A stretch of DNA of 64,000 nucleotides from positions 186,001-250,000 of the forward strand of contig JADIZR010000022.1 of NCBI GenBank assembly GCA_016704655.1. Direction: 5' to 3'. Each line of letters opens with the position of its first letter. The first letter of the stretch is position 1. Source of the DNA: Pseudomonadota bacterium (lineage in GTDB: Bacteria > Pseudomonadota > Gammaproteobacteria > Steroidobacterales > Steroidobacteraceae). The position numbers and the translations under genes were made by a program. The notes beneath the pieces are model-generated. The model saw only the letters and a list, made by a program, of their open reading frames with translations, did no database searches and was not told the origin of the DNA. Of this stretch, positions 10,407 through 19,548 are shown in pieces.

Positions 10407-10652
10407 TCAGCCCGATTTGCCGTCCGTCTTGGACGTGGACGACGCGGGCTCCTGGAAGCTGGCGTCCTTGGTGCCGCCGCTGGTCAGGTCCGTCAGCTGC
10501 TTGTTCTGCTCGTCCTCGCCTTCGTTCATGGCCTTCTTGAAGCCACGCACGGCCCCACCGAGGTCAGAGCCGATGTTCTTCAGCTTCTTGGCCCCGAACA
10601 GGACGAGTGCAATCGCCAGGATGATGAGCAGTTCGCGAAAACCGATACCCAT
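10407..10652 (-). CDS. tatA: Sec-independent protein translocase TatA
   Basis: Pore-forming subunit of the Tat translocon. The 81-residue protein starts MGIGFRELLIILAIALVLFG, followed by the amphipathic helix beginning AKKLKNIGSDLGGAVRGFKK and an acidic or polar tail. The ATG at 10652 is preferred over 10673 because GGAG lies 6 nt upstream of it. First gene of tatABC. The 50-nt gap to dtd contains no obvious hairpin, so promoter position is not clear. Confidence 0.95.
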   Translation of the reverse strand: MGIGFRELLIILAIALVLFGAKKLKNIGSDLGGAVRGFKKAMNEGEDEQNKQLTDLTSGGTKDASFQEPASSTSKTDGKSG

Positions 10653-10702
10653 GGAGTTCTCCGGGGCCCGCAAAAACGGGGGCCGTCATCATACGACAAT
10701 CG

Positions 10703-11170
10703 CTATGGCGACTCGTTTGCCGTGCCTGCGGAAAACCGCAACCAGAACGTGACGGGGCCGTCGTTCACGAGCGCGACCTTCATGTCGGCGCCGAAGCGGC
10801 CCGTGGCCACCTTGCCGGGCAGCGCCGCGCGGGCGTAGTCGACGACCCGCTCGAACAGTTGCCGGCCGAGTTCGGGCGGCGCGGCCGTCGTGAAGCTCGG
10901 GCGCAGCCCTTTGCGGGTGTCCGCCGCGAGGGTGAACTGGGAAACCAGCAGCAGTTCGCCCCCGGTGTCGGCGAGGCTCAGGTTCATGCGCCCGGCGTCG
11001 TCGCCAAACACGCGGTAGCTCACGGCCCGATCGACCAGGCGCCGGGCGGTCGCGTCGTCGTCACCGGGCTCGACGGCTATGAATGCCAGCAAACCAGGGC
11101 CAATCTGGCCCACGATCTCGTCATCGACGCGGACATTGGCTTCAGAGACGCGCTGGATCAGCAGGATCAT
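10703..11170 (-). CDS. dtd: D-aminoacyl-tRNA deacylase
   Basis: Hydrolyses D-amino acids mischarged onto tRNA (cytoplasm). The 155-residue protein carries the two active-site signatures of the DTD family: LLLVSQFTLAADTRKG in the middle and VNDGPVTFW near the C-terminus. The N-terminus MILLIQRVSEANV is typical. Located just upstream of tatABC on the same strand. The sequence appears intact. Confidence 0.96.
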   Translation of the reverse strand: MILLIQRVSEANVRVDDEIVGQIGPGLLAFIAVEPGDDDATARRLVDRAVSYRVFGDDAGRMNLSLADTGGELLLVSQFTLAADTRKGLRPSFTTAAPPELGRQLFERVVDYARAALPGKVATGRFGADMKVALVNDGPVTFWLRFSAGTANESP

Positions 11171-11213
11171 CCGACGATTCCGATTATTCAGCCCACTTTC
11201 TGTTAAAGCGATC

Positions 11214-11258
11214 AGGAAGTCGCCAGAAAGTCACGGAAGTTGAAGGAAGTGGGAGATA
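11214..11258 (+). repeat. Degenerate GGAAGT-type repeat in the dtd/lipoprotein gap
   Basis: The 132-bp gap between the lipoprotein stop and the dtd start contains four imperfect 9-10 bp steps (GGAAGTCGC, AGAAAGTCAC, GGAAGTTGA, GGAAGTGGGA). They resemble the GGAAGTCGA and GGAAGTTCA units of the 19.5 kb array. I read it as a decayed member of the same repeat family. No hairpin terminator was seen here. Confidence 0.45.
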
Positions 11259-11302
11259 AGAGAACAAATTAGTCCAGAACCACAAAGAAATGACCGACGG
11301 AA

Positions 11303-11872
11303 TCACTGTGGGCCGAGCTCCTGAGCCTTTTCCAGGGCTTCCTGTGCCTCGGGATTCCTGCCGCGGGCCTGCAAGGAGTCGGCGATCAGCTGCCAGGCAG
11401 ACGATTGAGTGTGGCTGTCGCCCACCGCCATCGACAGCGCCTTGCGGCCCATCGATTCGGCCTGCGCATAGTTGCGCTGGTCCATCCGCAGGCGGCCCAT
11501 TTCGATCCACAGCAGCGGATTGTTGGGCTCGATGCGCAACGCGCGGTCGAGCGATCCGGCCGCACCGGGCAGGTCGCCCTTCTTGCGTTGCGCCTGCGCT
11601 TGCGTGACCAACGCCTTGCTGGCCGGGCTGAGGGTGGCGGGCGCCACTTTCGGGCGCTCGCGAGGCACCGGTATCGACGGCGCCGGCCCCTGGATCACGG
11701 GCTCCGCGGGCATCGTCGAACTGACCGTGGGCGGCTCGGACATCACCGGTCCGCTGCCGCCCTGGGTTGCAGGCCGGGTCGAGGCCGGCGGTTGCGTACG
11801 GAAGGGTTGCAGCGAGCAACCCGCGGCGGCAAGCAAGGCGACGGCAACGAAGGTTCGCGACAGCGGGAGCAT
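11303..11872 (-). CDS. Tetratricopeptide-repeat lipoprotein
   Basis: Predicted lipoprotein: signal peptide MLPLSRTFVAVALLAAAGC with lipobox LAAAGC. A proline/threonine-rich linker runs to about residue 80. Two or three TPR-like helical pairs follow (DLPGAAGSLDRALRIEPNNP, then NYAQAESMGRKAL, then NPEAQEALEKAQEL). The start at 11872 has GAGG 7 nt upstream; a longer frame to 11920 is less likely. It follows the PBP1b gene by 44 nt on the same strand. Such proteins often assist outer-membrane or cell-wall complexes; an auxiliary role for PBP1b is only an inference. Confidence 0.82.
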   Translation of the reverse strand: MLPLSRTFVAVALLAAAGCSLQPFRTQPPASTRPATQGGSGPVMSEPPTVSSTMPAEPVIQGPAPSIPVPRERPKVAPATLSPASKALVTQAQAQRKKGDLPGAAGSLDRALRIEPNNPLLWIEMGRLRMDQRNYAQAESMGRKALSMAVGDSHTQSSAWQLIADSLQARGRNPEAQEALEKAQELGPQ

Positions 11873-11916
11873 TGAAATACCTCGGCCGCGATTGTCCGGC
11901 CCCCGCGCGGACCAGA

Positions 11917-14283
11917 TCAAGGAGGATTGCTGGTCGCCGGTGCTGCGTCAGCCGGCACCGTGACGCCTGCCACGTTCGGTGTGTCCTGCAGCAGCGGCTG
12001 CATCAGCGCGGCCTCCTCGGCCGTGGTGCTCGGCGGGCAGATGGGGCTCGGGTTCAGCACCGTCCCCAGTTCGAACGGCATTCTGACCGCCGAACCGGAA
12101 CAATACGGCGACGTCTCCTGCCCCGAGTAGAACTCGATCCAGCGATCCTCGACCGCTTCGGGCATCAGCGGGTCGAACGAGGTCGTCGAGATCGATGCCA
12201 TCAGGCGCGTCCACGCCTGCAATGCACCGGTCGTGCCGGTGAGACCGGTGGTGGCGTTGTCGTCGTGACCCATCCACACCACGATCACGTGCCCCCCCGA
12301 GAAGCCGGCGAACCAGCTGTCGCGGTAATCGTTCGACGTTCCGGTCTTGCCCGCAACGACGAGGCCCGGCGGCAGCGCCTTCTTCGCGGGCCTGGCCGTG
12401 CCGCGCTCGAACACCTCGATCAGCATGCGATTGAGCGTGTACACGGCTTCGGCCGGCGCCGCCTCGGTGACTTCGAGCTCGGGTGCCTTGAGCGCCTTGC
12501 CCTGCTCGTCGATCACCGCGCGCACGGCCCGCAAGGGCGAGCGGAAGCCGCCGTTCGCCAGCGTGTTGTACATCTGCGCGACCTCGACCGGATTCAGCTG
12601 CGCCGTGCCGAGCAGGATCGAAGCATATTTTGGCGGCGCCTCGTCGAGTCCCAGCTGCACGTAGGTCTTCGCGACCGGCCCGAGACCCACGTCCAGCCCC
12701 AGGTTCACGGTCGCGAGGTTGTACGACTGCGTGAGGCCGCGCACCAGCGTGACCGGGCCGTGGATCTTCTTGTCGTAATTGTTGGGCTTCCACACGTCGC
12801 CGCTTTCGAGCTTGTACTCGATCGGCTCGTCCATCACGACTGACGCGGGCGTGTACCGGCCCGACTGCAGCGCGGCCAGGTAGACCATCGGCTTGGCCAG
12901 CGAACCGATCGGCCGCTTCATGTCGAGCGCGCGGTTGAAGCCGTCGAACGACGCGCGACGTCCGCCGACCATCGCGACGACTTCACCGGTCTGCGGAGTC
13001 GTCACGACCATGGCGCCTTCGAGACCGTGAGCTGCCTTGCGGCCGCCCTTGTCCTGCCGGGCGAGCTCGTCGCTCAGCGCGATCTCGGCCTTTTCCTGCA
13101 GCAGCGGATCGAGCGTGCTGAAGACGGTGAGTCCGGTCTCGGTGAGCGCCTGTTCCTGGTAGTCCTCGCGCAGCCGGCGCCGGACGAGGTCGAGGAAGGC
13201 CGGGAAGTAATTGGCGGAGCGGCCCGCGTTGTCGGTGATGCCGAGCGGCGCTTTCATGGCGCGCTCCGCTTCCGCGGGCTTGACGACGCCCTGCTCGGCC
13301 AGCACCTTCAGCACCAGGTTGCGGCGTTCGCGCGCCCGCTCCGGCTGGCGCCGCGGATCGTAGTACGACGGCCCGCGCACGATCGCGACCATCAGCGCGA
13401 CCTCGGGCAGGTTGAGCTCGGCCAGCGGCTTGCCGAAATAGAACTGGCTCGCGAGCCCGAACCCGTGCACCGCGCGGCGGCCGTCCTGGCCCAGGTAAAT
13501 CTCGTTGATGTAGGCGTTCATGATGTCCGCCTTCTCGAACCGGGATTCGAGAATGAACGCCATGATCGCTTCCTCGCCCTTGCGGCGCAGCGTGCGCCGG
13601 CTGTCGAGGAAATAGCTTTTCACGAGCTGCTGCGTCAGCGTGCTGCCGCCCTGCTCGACCTGCCCCGCGCGGACGTTGACGAACAACGCGCGCAGGATCG
13701 CGAGCGGGTTGACGCCGTGGTGCGATTCGAACTTGCGGTCCTCCACGGCCTTCAGCGCTTCCGGCAGCAGCGGCGGGACTTCGGCCGGCGAGACGATGAT
13801 CCGGTCCTCGCCGTGAATCGGGAAGATGCTGCCGATCAGCAGCGGATCGAGGCGGAACACCGGGACGTCGGCGCCGTCGGGACCGGCCAGCGCCGTGATC
13901 GCTTCCCCATCGAAACCGACGCGCAGTTTCTGCGCGGGTTGCGTCTCGTCGGAGAAGCGGAACTCGCGGACGTAGACGTCGACCGAGTCGCCCTTGCGCC
14001 GGAACGTGCCGGGACGGTCCACCGGGGTCTGCGGGATGTAACCGAGGCGTTCGAGCTCCTGGGCGAAGCGGGCCGACGAGAGACTCTGCCCGGCATAGAG
14101 TTCGAGCGGCTGTGCGTACACGCGCGCGGGCAGGGTCCAGCGGCGGCCTTCGAACTGCTGCGTGACGCGCCGATCGAGCACGGCGACCAGGATGATCGCG
14201 GCCAGCAGCGCCAGCAGCGCAATGATGGCGAAGCCGCGCTGCAGCTTCTGCCGGGATTTCGGTTTACGTTTGCGCCTGGCCAT
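11917..14283 (-). CDS. mrcB: Penicillin-binding protein 1B (bifunctional glycosyltransferase/transpeptidase)
   Basis: Class A PBP that polymerises and cross-links peptidoglycan at the inner membrane. A basic cytoplasmic tail (MARRKRKPKSRQK) leads to one membrane helix and then a UB2H-like segment. The glycosyltransferase domain has VEDRKFESHHG (catalytic glutamate near residue 178) and GGSTLTQQLVKSYFL. The transpeptidase domain has the SxxK serine in RPIGSLAKP (near residue 460), QSYN and AGKTGTSND. Length (788) is normal. It lies 9 nt downstream of trkH and 44 nt upstream of the TPR lipoprotein. Confidence 0.96.
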   Translation of the reverse strand: MARRKRKPKSRQKLQRGFAIIALLALLAAIILVAVLDRRVTQQFEGRRWTLPARVYAQPLELYAGQSLSSARFAQELERLGYIPQTPVDRPGTFRRKGDSVDVYVREFRFSDETQPAQKLRVGFDGEAITALAGPDGADVPVFRLDPLLIGSIFPIHGEDRIIVSPAEVPPLLPEALKAVEDRKFESHHGVNPLAILRALFVNVRAGQVEQGGSTLTQQLVKSYFLDSRRTLRRKGEEAIMAFILESRFEKADIMNAYINEIYLGQDGRRAVHGFGLASQFYFGKPLAELNLPEVALMVAIVRGPSYYDPRRQPERARERRNLVLKVLAEQGVVKPAEAERAMKAPLGITDNAGRSANYFPAFLDLVRRRLREDYQEQALTETGLTVFSTLDPLLQEKAEIALSDELARQDKGGRKAAHGLEGAMVVTTPQTGEVVAMVGGRRASFDGFNRALDMKRPIGSLAKPMVYLAALQSGRYTPASVVMDEPIEYKLESGDVWKPNNYDKKIHGPVTLVRGLTQSYNLATVNLGLDVGLGPVAKTYVQLGLDEAPPKYASILLGTAQLNPVEVAQMYNTLANGGFRSPLRAVRAVIDEQGKALKAPELEVTEAAPAEAVYTLNRMLIEVFERGTARPAKKALPPGLVVAGKTGTSNDYRDSWFAGFSGGHVIVVWMGHDDNATTGLTGTTGALQAWTRLMASISTTSFDPLMPEAVEDRWIEFYSGQETSPYCSGSAVRMPFELGTVLNPSPICPPSTTAEEAALMQPLLQDTPNVAGVTVPADAAPATSNPP

Positions 14284-14292
14284 CGTTGCAGC

Positions 14293-15741
14293 TTACTTGC
14301 GCCAGAAGGTTGGCGTCAGCAGCACCAGCACGGAAAAGATCTCCAGGCGCCCGAGCAGCATCGCCAGCGAGCAGACCCACGTCTGGAAGTCGGTGAGTCC
14401 CTGGTAGTTGCTGGCCGGCCCGACCACGCCGAGGCCCGGCCCCGCATTGTTGATCGTCGCGATGATGGCGGTGAACGAGCTGATGAAGTCCATGCCGCTG
14501 GCGAGCAGCAGGAACGTGAGCGTGACCACGGTGCCGAAATACAGCACGACGAACGCGAGCACCGCGAACACGATGTGATTGGCCACCACCTGGTTGCGGA
14601 TCTTCACCGGCGTGACGGCCTGCGGATGCACCAGCAACATCAGTTCGCGACTGGCCTGCTGCAGCAGCACCAGCGTGCGGAACATCTTGATGCCGCCGCC
14701 GGTGGAGCCCGTGTTGCAGGTGTAGCAGGAGAGCATCACGATGACCATCGGCGCGAACACCGGCCACGCGGCGTAGTCCTGCGTGACGAAACCACAGGTC
14801 GTCGCGAACGCGACGAGGTTGAACGCGACGTGTCGCAGCGACGTGAGGAAGTCGGGATACACCCCGTGCATCCAGACGTAGACGGTGACGCCGGTGATCC
14901 CGACGGCGATCAGCCGCAGCATTGCGCTCGCTTCGACGTCGTGCAGGTAGGTGCGCAGGCTCTTCTGCTGCCACGCGATGAAATGACGCGAGAAGTTCAG
15001 CGCCGCCAGCAGCATGAACCCGACCAGGACGACTTCGATGGCGAGCGAATCGAAGTGACCGATGCTGGCGTCGTAGTTCGAGAAACCGCCGAGCGAAACG
15101 GTCGAAAACCCGTGAAACACGGCGTCGTACCAGCCCATGCCTGCCAGCCGGAGCGCCGACACGCAGTAGATCGTGATCAGCAGGTAGACGACCCACAGTG
15201 CCTTTGCCGTCTGCGTGATGCGCGGCGTCAGCTTCTCGTTCTTGACCGCGCCAGGCGTCTCGGCCTTGTAGAGCTGCATGCCGCCGACGCCGAGCAGCGG
15301 CAGGATCGCCACGGCGAGGACGATGATGCCCATGCCGCCGAACCAGTGCAGCGTCGCGCGCCACATGTTCAGCGACGGGGCCAGGGTGTCGAGCCCGGTC
15401 AGTACCGTGGCGCCGGTCGTGCTGAGCCCGGACATGGTCTCGAAGAACGCGTCGGTGAAGGTCAGCTCCGGCAACGCGATCAGCAGCGGCACCGTGGCGA
15501 TGGCCGACATCAGCACCCACGCCAGCGTGACCAGCAGGAAACCGTCCCGCGAGCGCAGCTCGCGCTTGTGTCGCCGGGTTGCACCAACCATCGCCGCGCC
15601 TGCCGCCACGCAGATAACAGCGGCATAGATGAACTTGACCAGCATGCCGTCGCGATAGATCAGCGACGTGACCACCGGCAGGACGTAGGTGACGCTGAAC
15701 AGCATCAGCATCGAACCGAGGACGTTGACGACGGCTAGCAT
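14293..15741 (-). CDS. trkH: Trk system potassium uptake membrane protein TrkH
   Basis: Potassium-translocating inner-membrane subunit gated by TrkA. Four selectivity-loop regions are visible, including GLSTTGATVLTG, FSTVSLGGFSNYD, ATTCGFVTQD and NNAGPGLG. GSTGGGIKMFR, another family hallmark, is present. 482 residues, normal length. The gene follows trkA by 27 nt, so the pair forms the potassium uptake operon, with mrcB immediately after. Confidence 0.95.
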   Translation of the reverse strand: MLAVVNVLGSMLMLFSVTYVLPVVTSLIYRDGMLVKFIYAAVICVAAGAAMVGATRRHKRELRSRDGFLLVTLAWVLMSAIATVPLLIALPELTFTDAFFETMSGLSTTGATVLTGLDTLAPSLNMWRATLHWFGGMGIIVLAVAILPLLGVGGMQLYKAETPGAVKNEKLTPRITQTAKALWVVYLLITIYCVSALRLAGMGWYDAVFHGFSTVSLGGFSNYDASIGHFDSLAIEVVLVGFMLLAALNFSRHFIAWQQKSLRTYLHDVEASAMLRLIAVGITGVTVYVWMHGVYPDFLTSLRHVAFNLVAFATTCGFVTQDYAAWPVFAPMVIVMLSCYTCNTGSTGGGIKMFRTLVLLQQASRELMLLVHPQAVTPVKIRNQVVANHIVFAVLAFVVLYFGTVVTLTFLLLASGMDFISSFTAIIATINNAGPGLGVVGPASNYQGLTDFQTWVCSLAMLLGRLEIFSVLVLLTPTFWRK

Positions 15742-15768
15742 CGAGGTGACTGCGTCCGACGGCCCGGT

Positions 15769-17157
15769 TCAGCTCTGGAACAGGCGCTCGACCTGCTCCA
15801 CGTGCCGCTTGTCCGAGAGGAAGAGGATCACGTGGTCGCCGTTCTCGATCACGGTGTCGTGGTGCGCCATGATCACCTGCTCGCCGCGCACGAGGGTCAC
15901 GATCTTCACGCCTTCGGGGAGCTTGATGTTTTCGATGGGGCGGCCGACGACCTTGCCGCCGCGCAGGCCGTGCGCGATGGTTTCCATGGCTTCCGCCGCG
16001 CCCTGGCGCAGGGAGTGCACCTGCACCACGTCGCCGCGCCGGACGTACGCCAGCAGCGAGCCGATGGTGACCGTCTGCGGCGAAATGGCGACGTCGATTT
16101 CGCCCATCGCCGTGAGGTCGGCATAGGCCGGCCGGCTGATCAGCGCCATGACGCGTCGCGCGCCGAGGCGCTTGGCCAGCATGGCGGAAAGAATGTTGGC
16201 CTCTTCGGAATTGGTGAGCGAGCAGAAGACATCGACGCTGTCGATATTCTCCTCGACCAGCAGTTCCTCGTCCGCCGCGTCGCCCACCAGCACGATCGAG
16301 TTGTTCAATTGTTCCGAGATCTTGCGCGCGCGCTTGGAGTCGCGCTCGATCACCTTGACCTGGTTCTCCTCGTCGAGCGTCTGCGCGAGCCGGAAGCCGA
16401 TGTTGCCGCCGCCCGCGATGACGACGCGCTTGACCGGATCTTCGAGCTTCTGCATCTCCTTCATCACGGCGCGGATGTCCTGCGTCGCCGCGACGAAGAA
16501 GACCTCATCGCCATCCTCGATCACGGTATCGCCTTCGGGCTCGATGCTCTCGCTCTTGCGGTACATGGCCGCCACGCGCGCTTCGCTGTTGCGCATGTGG
16601 CCCTTGAGTTCGCGGATCGGGCGCCCGACCAGCGCGCCGCCCTTGAGCGCCTTGATGCCGACGAGCCGGACCTTGCCGTCCGCGAAGTCCACGACCTGCA
16701 ACGCGCCGGGGTAGCGGATGAGCCGTTCGATGTAGGCGGTGACCGCTTCCTCGGGACTGAGGTACATGTCGATCGCGAAACCTGGCAACGTCGTCGGCGC
16801 CTCGGGGGATTCGGTCGAAACGAACAGGCTCGACTGCTTCGTGTAATCACGCGAGCGAATGCGGGCGATCTTGGTCTTCGTGCCGAAGAGGCTCCACGCC
16901 ACGTGGCACGCGACCATGTTGGTCTCGTCGCTGTTGGTGAGCGCGACGATCATGTCGGCATCGCGCGCGCCGGCGGTCTCGAGCGTGCGCGGACTCGCCG
17001 CGTTGCCCTGCACCGTGCGGATGTCGATGCGGTCCTGGAGGTCGCGCAGCAACACTTCGTCGGTATCGACGACCGTGACGTCGTTGGCCTCTTCGCGGGC
17101 CAGGTGGTAGGCCGCTGTCCGGCCGACCTGGCCGGCCCCGAGGATGATGATTTTCAA
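15769..17157 (-). CDS. trkA: Trk system regulatory subunit TrkA
   Basis: Cytoplasmic nucleotide-sensing ring protein of the Trk potassium channel. Two Rossmann RCK_N domains are visible (MKIIILGAGQVG at the N-terminus; RVVIAGGGNIGFRLAQTL near residue 233), each followed by an RCK_C (TrkA_C) domain. 462 residues is the standard two-repeat length. Located upstream of trkH and 46 nt after the uvrD stop. Confidence 0.96.
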   Translation of the reverse strand: MKIIILGAGQVGRTAAYHLAREEANDVTVVDTDEVLLRDLQDRIDIRTVQGNAASPRTLETAGARDADMIVALTNSDETNMVACHVAWSLFGTKTKIARIRSRDYTKQSSLFVSTESPEAPTTLPGFAIDMYLSPEEAVTAYIERLIRYPGALQVVDFADGKVRLVGIKALKGGALVGRPIRELKGHMRNSEARVAAMYRKSESIEPEGDTVIEDGDEVFFVAATQDIRAVMKEMQKLEDPVKRVVIAGGGNIGFRLAQTLDEENQVKVIERDSKRARKISEQLNNSIVLVGDAADEELLVEENIDSVDVFCSLTNSEEANILSAMLAKRLGARRVMALISRPAYADLTAMGEIDVAISPQTVTIGSLLAYVRRGDVVQVHSLRQGAAEAMETIAHGLRGGKVVGRPIENIKLPEGVKIVTLVRGEQVIMAHHDTVIENGDHVILFLSDKRHVEQVERLFQS

Positions 17158-17203
17158 GCTTCTTGACCTGTGGGGCAGCGCGCCATTCTAGCGCTAGCGC
17201 GAC

Positions 17204-19415
17204 TCAGAGCGACTCCAGGTTGGCGTACCCCAGCATCAGCCACTTGGTGCCCTGGCGCTCGAACACCACCTGCACCCGGGCGTTGGCGCCCTGGCCTTCC
17301 AGGCTCAGGACCACCCCGTCCCCGAACTTGGCGTGGCGGACCCGCTGGCCGAGCTTGAGCGCCCCCGGGGGAGCCTCGTCCTGGAACCGCCGGCCGCTCA
17401 TGGACAGGTTGCTGCCGGCGGGGCGGGTCGCGTGCGGCGGGGTCGTGCGCGACTGCGGCGAATAGACCGGCCGGGACACCTGCACCTTCGGGCGGACTTC
17501 CTCGACCAGCTCCAGCGGAATCTCGGCGATGAACCGCGACGGGGCCCCGAAGTTGTCGACGCCGTGCATGCGGCGCTGCTCGGCGTAGGTCACGTACAGC
17601 TGGCGCATGGCGCGCGTGCAGCCCACGTAACAGAGGCGGCGCTCTTCCTCGAGCCCGTGCACGTCCATGATCGAGCGCTGGTGCGGGAAGAGGCCGTCTT
17701 CCAGGCCGCACAGGAACACGACCGGGAACTCGAGACCCTTGGCCGAGTGCAGCGTCATCATCTGCACGCAGTCTTCCCAGGCCTCGGCCTGGCCTTCGCC
17801 GGACTCGAGCACGGCGTGGGACAGGAACGCCATCAGCGGCGGCATGTCGGTGTCCTCGGGCTCGAAGCCGCGCGCGGCGCTCACGAGTTCCTCGAGGTTT
17901 TCGAGCCGGGCCTCGCCCTTGTCGGCCTTGTCCTTCTGGTAGTGCGCGACCAGGCCGCTGGCCTGGATCACGTGGTCGACCTGCTCGTGCAGCGGCAGGC
18001 CCTGCGTTTCGGCGTCGAGCTTCTCGATCAGCGTCAGGAATGCCTGCAGGCTCGAGACCGCCTTGCTGCCGAGGTCCTCGTTGCACTCGAACGCGGACTG
18101 CCACATCGACTTCACGTGCTCGCGGGAGTGGGCCCGCAGCACTTCGAGCGTGCGCGCGCCGATGCCGCGCGTCGGCAGGTTCACGACGCGCTCGAACGAC
18201 GCGTCGTCGTCACGGTTCGAGATCAGGCGCAGGTACGCCAGCGCGTCCTTGATTTCCTGGCGCTCGAAGAACCGCAGGCCGCCGTACACGCGGTACGGAA
18301 TGCGCGCGGCGAGCAGGTACTCTTCGAACACCCGCGACTGCGCGTTCGAGCGGTAGAGGATGGCGTTGTCGGCGCGCTTGCCGCCGCGCGCGATCCACTC
18401 GCGGATCTTGGCCGATGACGAACTCGGCCTCGTCGCGCTCGTTGTAGGCGCGGAAGAGGCGCAGCGGCGCGCCCTTGCCTTCGCTGGTCCAGAGCTTCTT
18501 GCCGATGCGGCCGCTGTTGTTGCCGATGATGGCGTTGGCGGCGTCGAGGATGTTGCCGGTCGAGCGGTAGTTCTGCTCGAGCCGGAACAGCTGCACGTCG
18601 TGGAAATCCTTGCGGTACTGCTGCAGGTTCTCGACCCGCGCGCCGCGCCAGCGGTAGATCGACTGGTCGTCGTCGCCCACCACGTACGGCACGCTGGCCG
18701 AGCCCACCAGCGCCTTCATCCAGTTGTACTGGATGGTGTTGGTGTCCTGGAACTCGTCGACCAGCACGTGCCTGAAGCGCGCGCGGTAGTGTTCGCCCAG
18801 GCCCGGCGCCTCGCGCAGGATCTCGTAGCAGCGCAGCAGCAGCTCGGCGAAATCGACGACGCCGTTGCGGCGGCAGGTGTCCTCGTACGTTGCGTACAGC
18901 TTGATCAGCTGGTGACGCGTCGGGTCGCCGTCGTCCTTCAGGTGCTGCGGCCGCAGGCCTTCGTCCTTCTGCGCGTTGATGAACCACGCCACTTCGCGCG
19001 GCACCCAGCGCGTGTCGTCCAGGTTCAGGCCGCGGATGATCTTCTTGACCAGGCGCTGCTGGTCCTCGCCGTCGAGGATCTGGAAGCCCTGCGGCAGCCC
19101 GGCTTCGCGCCAGTGCAGGCGCAGCAGGCGATGGCAGATGCCGTGGAAGGTGCCGATCCAGAGCGGCGCGGACGGCAGGCCGAGCTGCGTCTCGATGCGG
19201 TGGCGCATCTCGGCCGCGGCCTTGTTGGTGAACGTCACGGCGAGGATGCCGTGCGGCGACACGCCTTCGACCTGCACCAGCCATTCGACGCGGTGGGTCA
19301 GCACGCGCGTCTTGCCGCTGCCCGCGCCGGCCAGCACCAGGGTCGGCAGCAGCGGGGCACTCACGGCCTGCCGCTGCGCGTCGTTCAGCGGCGCAAGAAT
19401 GTGGGAAACGTCCAT
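17204..19415 (-). pseudogene. uvrD: UvrD-type DNA helicase II, single-base frameshift
   Basis: Superfamily 1 helicase of excision and mismatch repair. Upstream half: MDVSHILAPLNDAQRQAV, Walker A LAGAGSGKTRVL, VTFTNKAAAEM, VDEFQDTN, VVGDDDQSIYRWRGA, EQNYRST. Downstream half from MFEEYLLAARIPYRVYGG through VMTLHSAKGLE-type motif V/VI to the terminal KWLMLGYANLESL. The frame is lost at 18410-18411: one extra G (plus strand TTGGCCG for expected TTGCCG) breaks REFVIGKIREW. Removing that base restores one frame of about 736 residues. A helicase otherwise perfectly conserved suggests a sequencing indel rather than decay. The start at 19415 has no clear Shine-Dalgarno sequence; the region upstream is the repeat array. 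Confidence 0.85.
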
Positions 19416-19473
19416 CGGAGGGTGCGGGATTCTACAGGACTCGCTTGCGCGTCGCGTAAAGTAAGGGAGGGCA

Positions 19474-19545
19474 GGAAGGGGAGGAAGGGCAGGAAGGGCA
19501 GGAAGGGGAGGAAGTCGAGGAAGTCGAGGAAGTAGAGGAAGTTCA
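19474..19545 (+). repeat. Polypurine 9-bp array between uvrD and the DUF885 gene
   Basis: Eight consecutive 9-bp units: GGAAGGGGA, GGAAGGGCA (twice), GGAAGGGGA, GGAAGTCGA (twice), GGAAGTAGA, GGAAGTTCA. A ninth, imperfect unit precedes them. The array fills most of the 133-bp gap between two divergent genes and ends 3 nt before the DUF885 ATG. The last AGGAAG therefore serves as Shine-Dalgarno sequence for that gene. The opposite strand, leading to uvrD, is pyrimidine-only. Confidence 0.95.
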
Positions 19546-19548
19546 GAC

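Noticed and set aside
13027..15738. A 903-residue plus-strand open frame opposite mrcB and trkH
   Set aside because: It is an antisense shadow with low-complexity composition.
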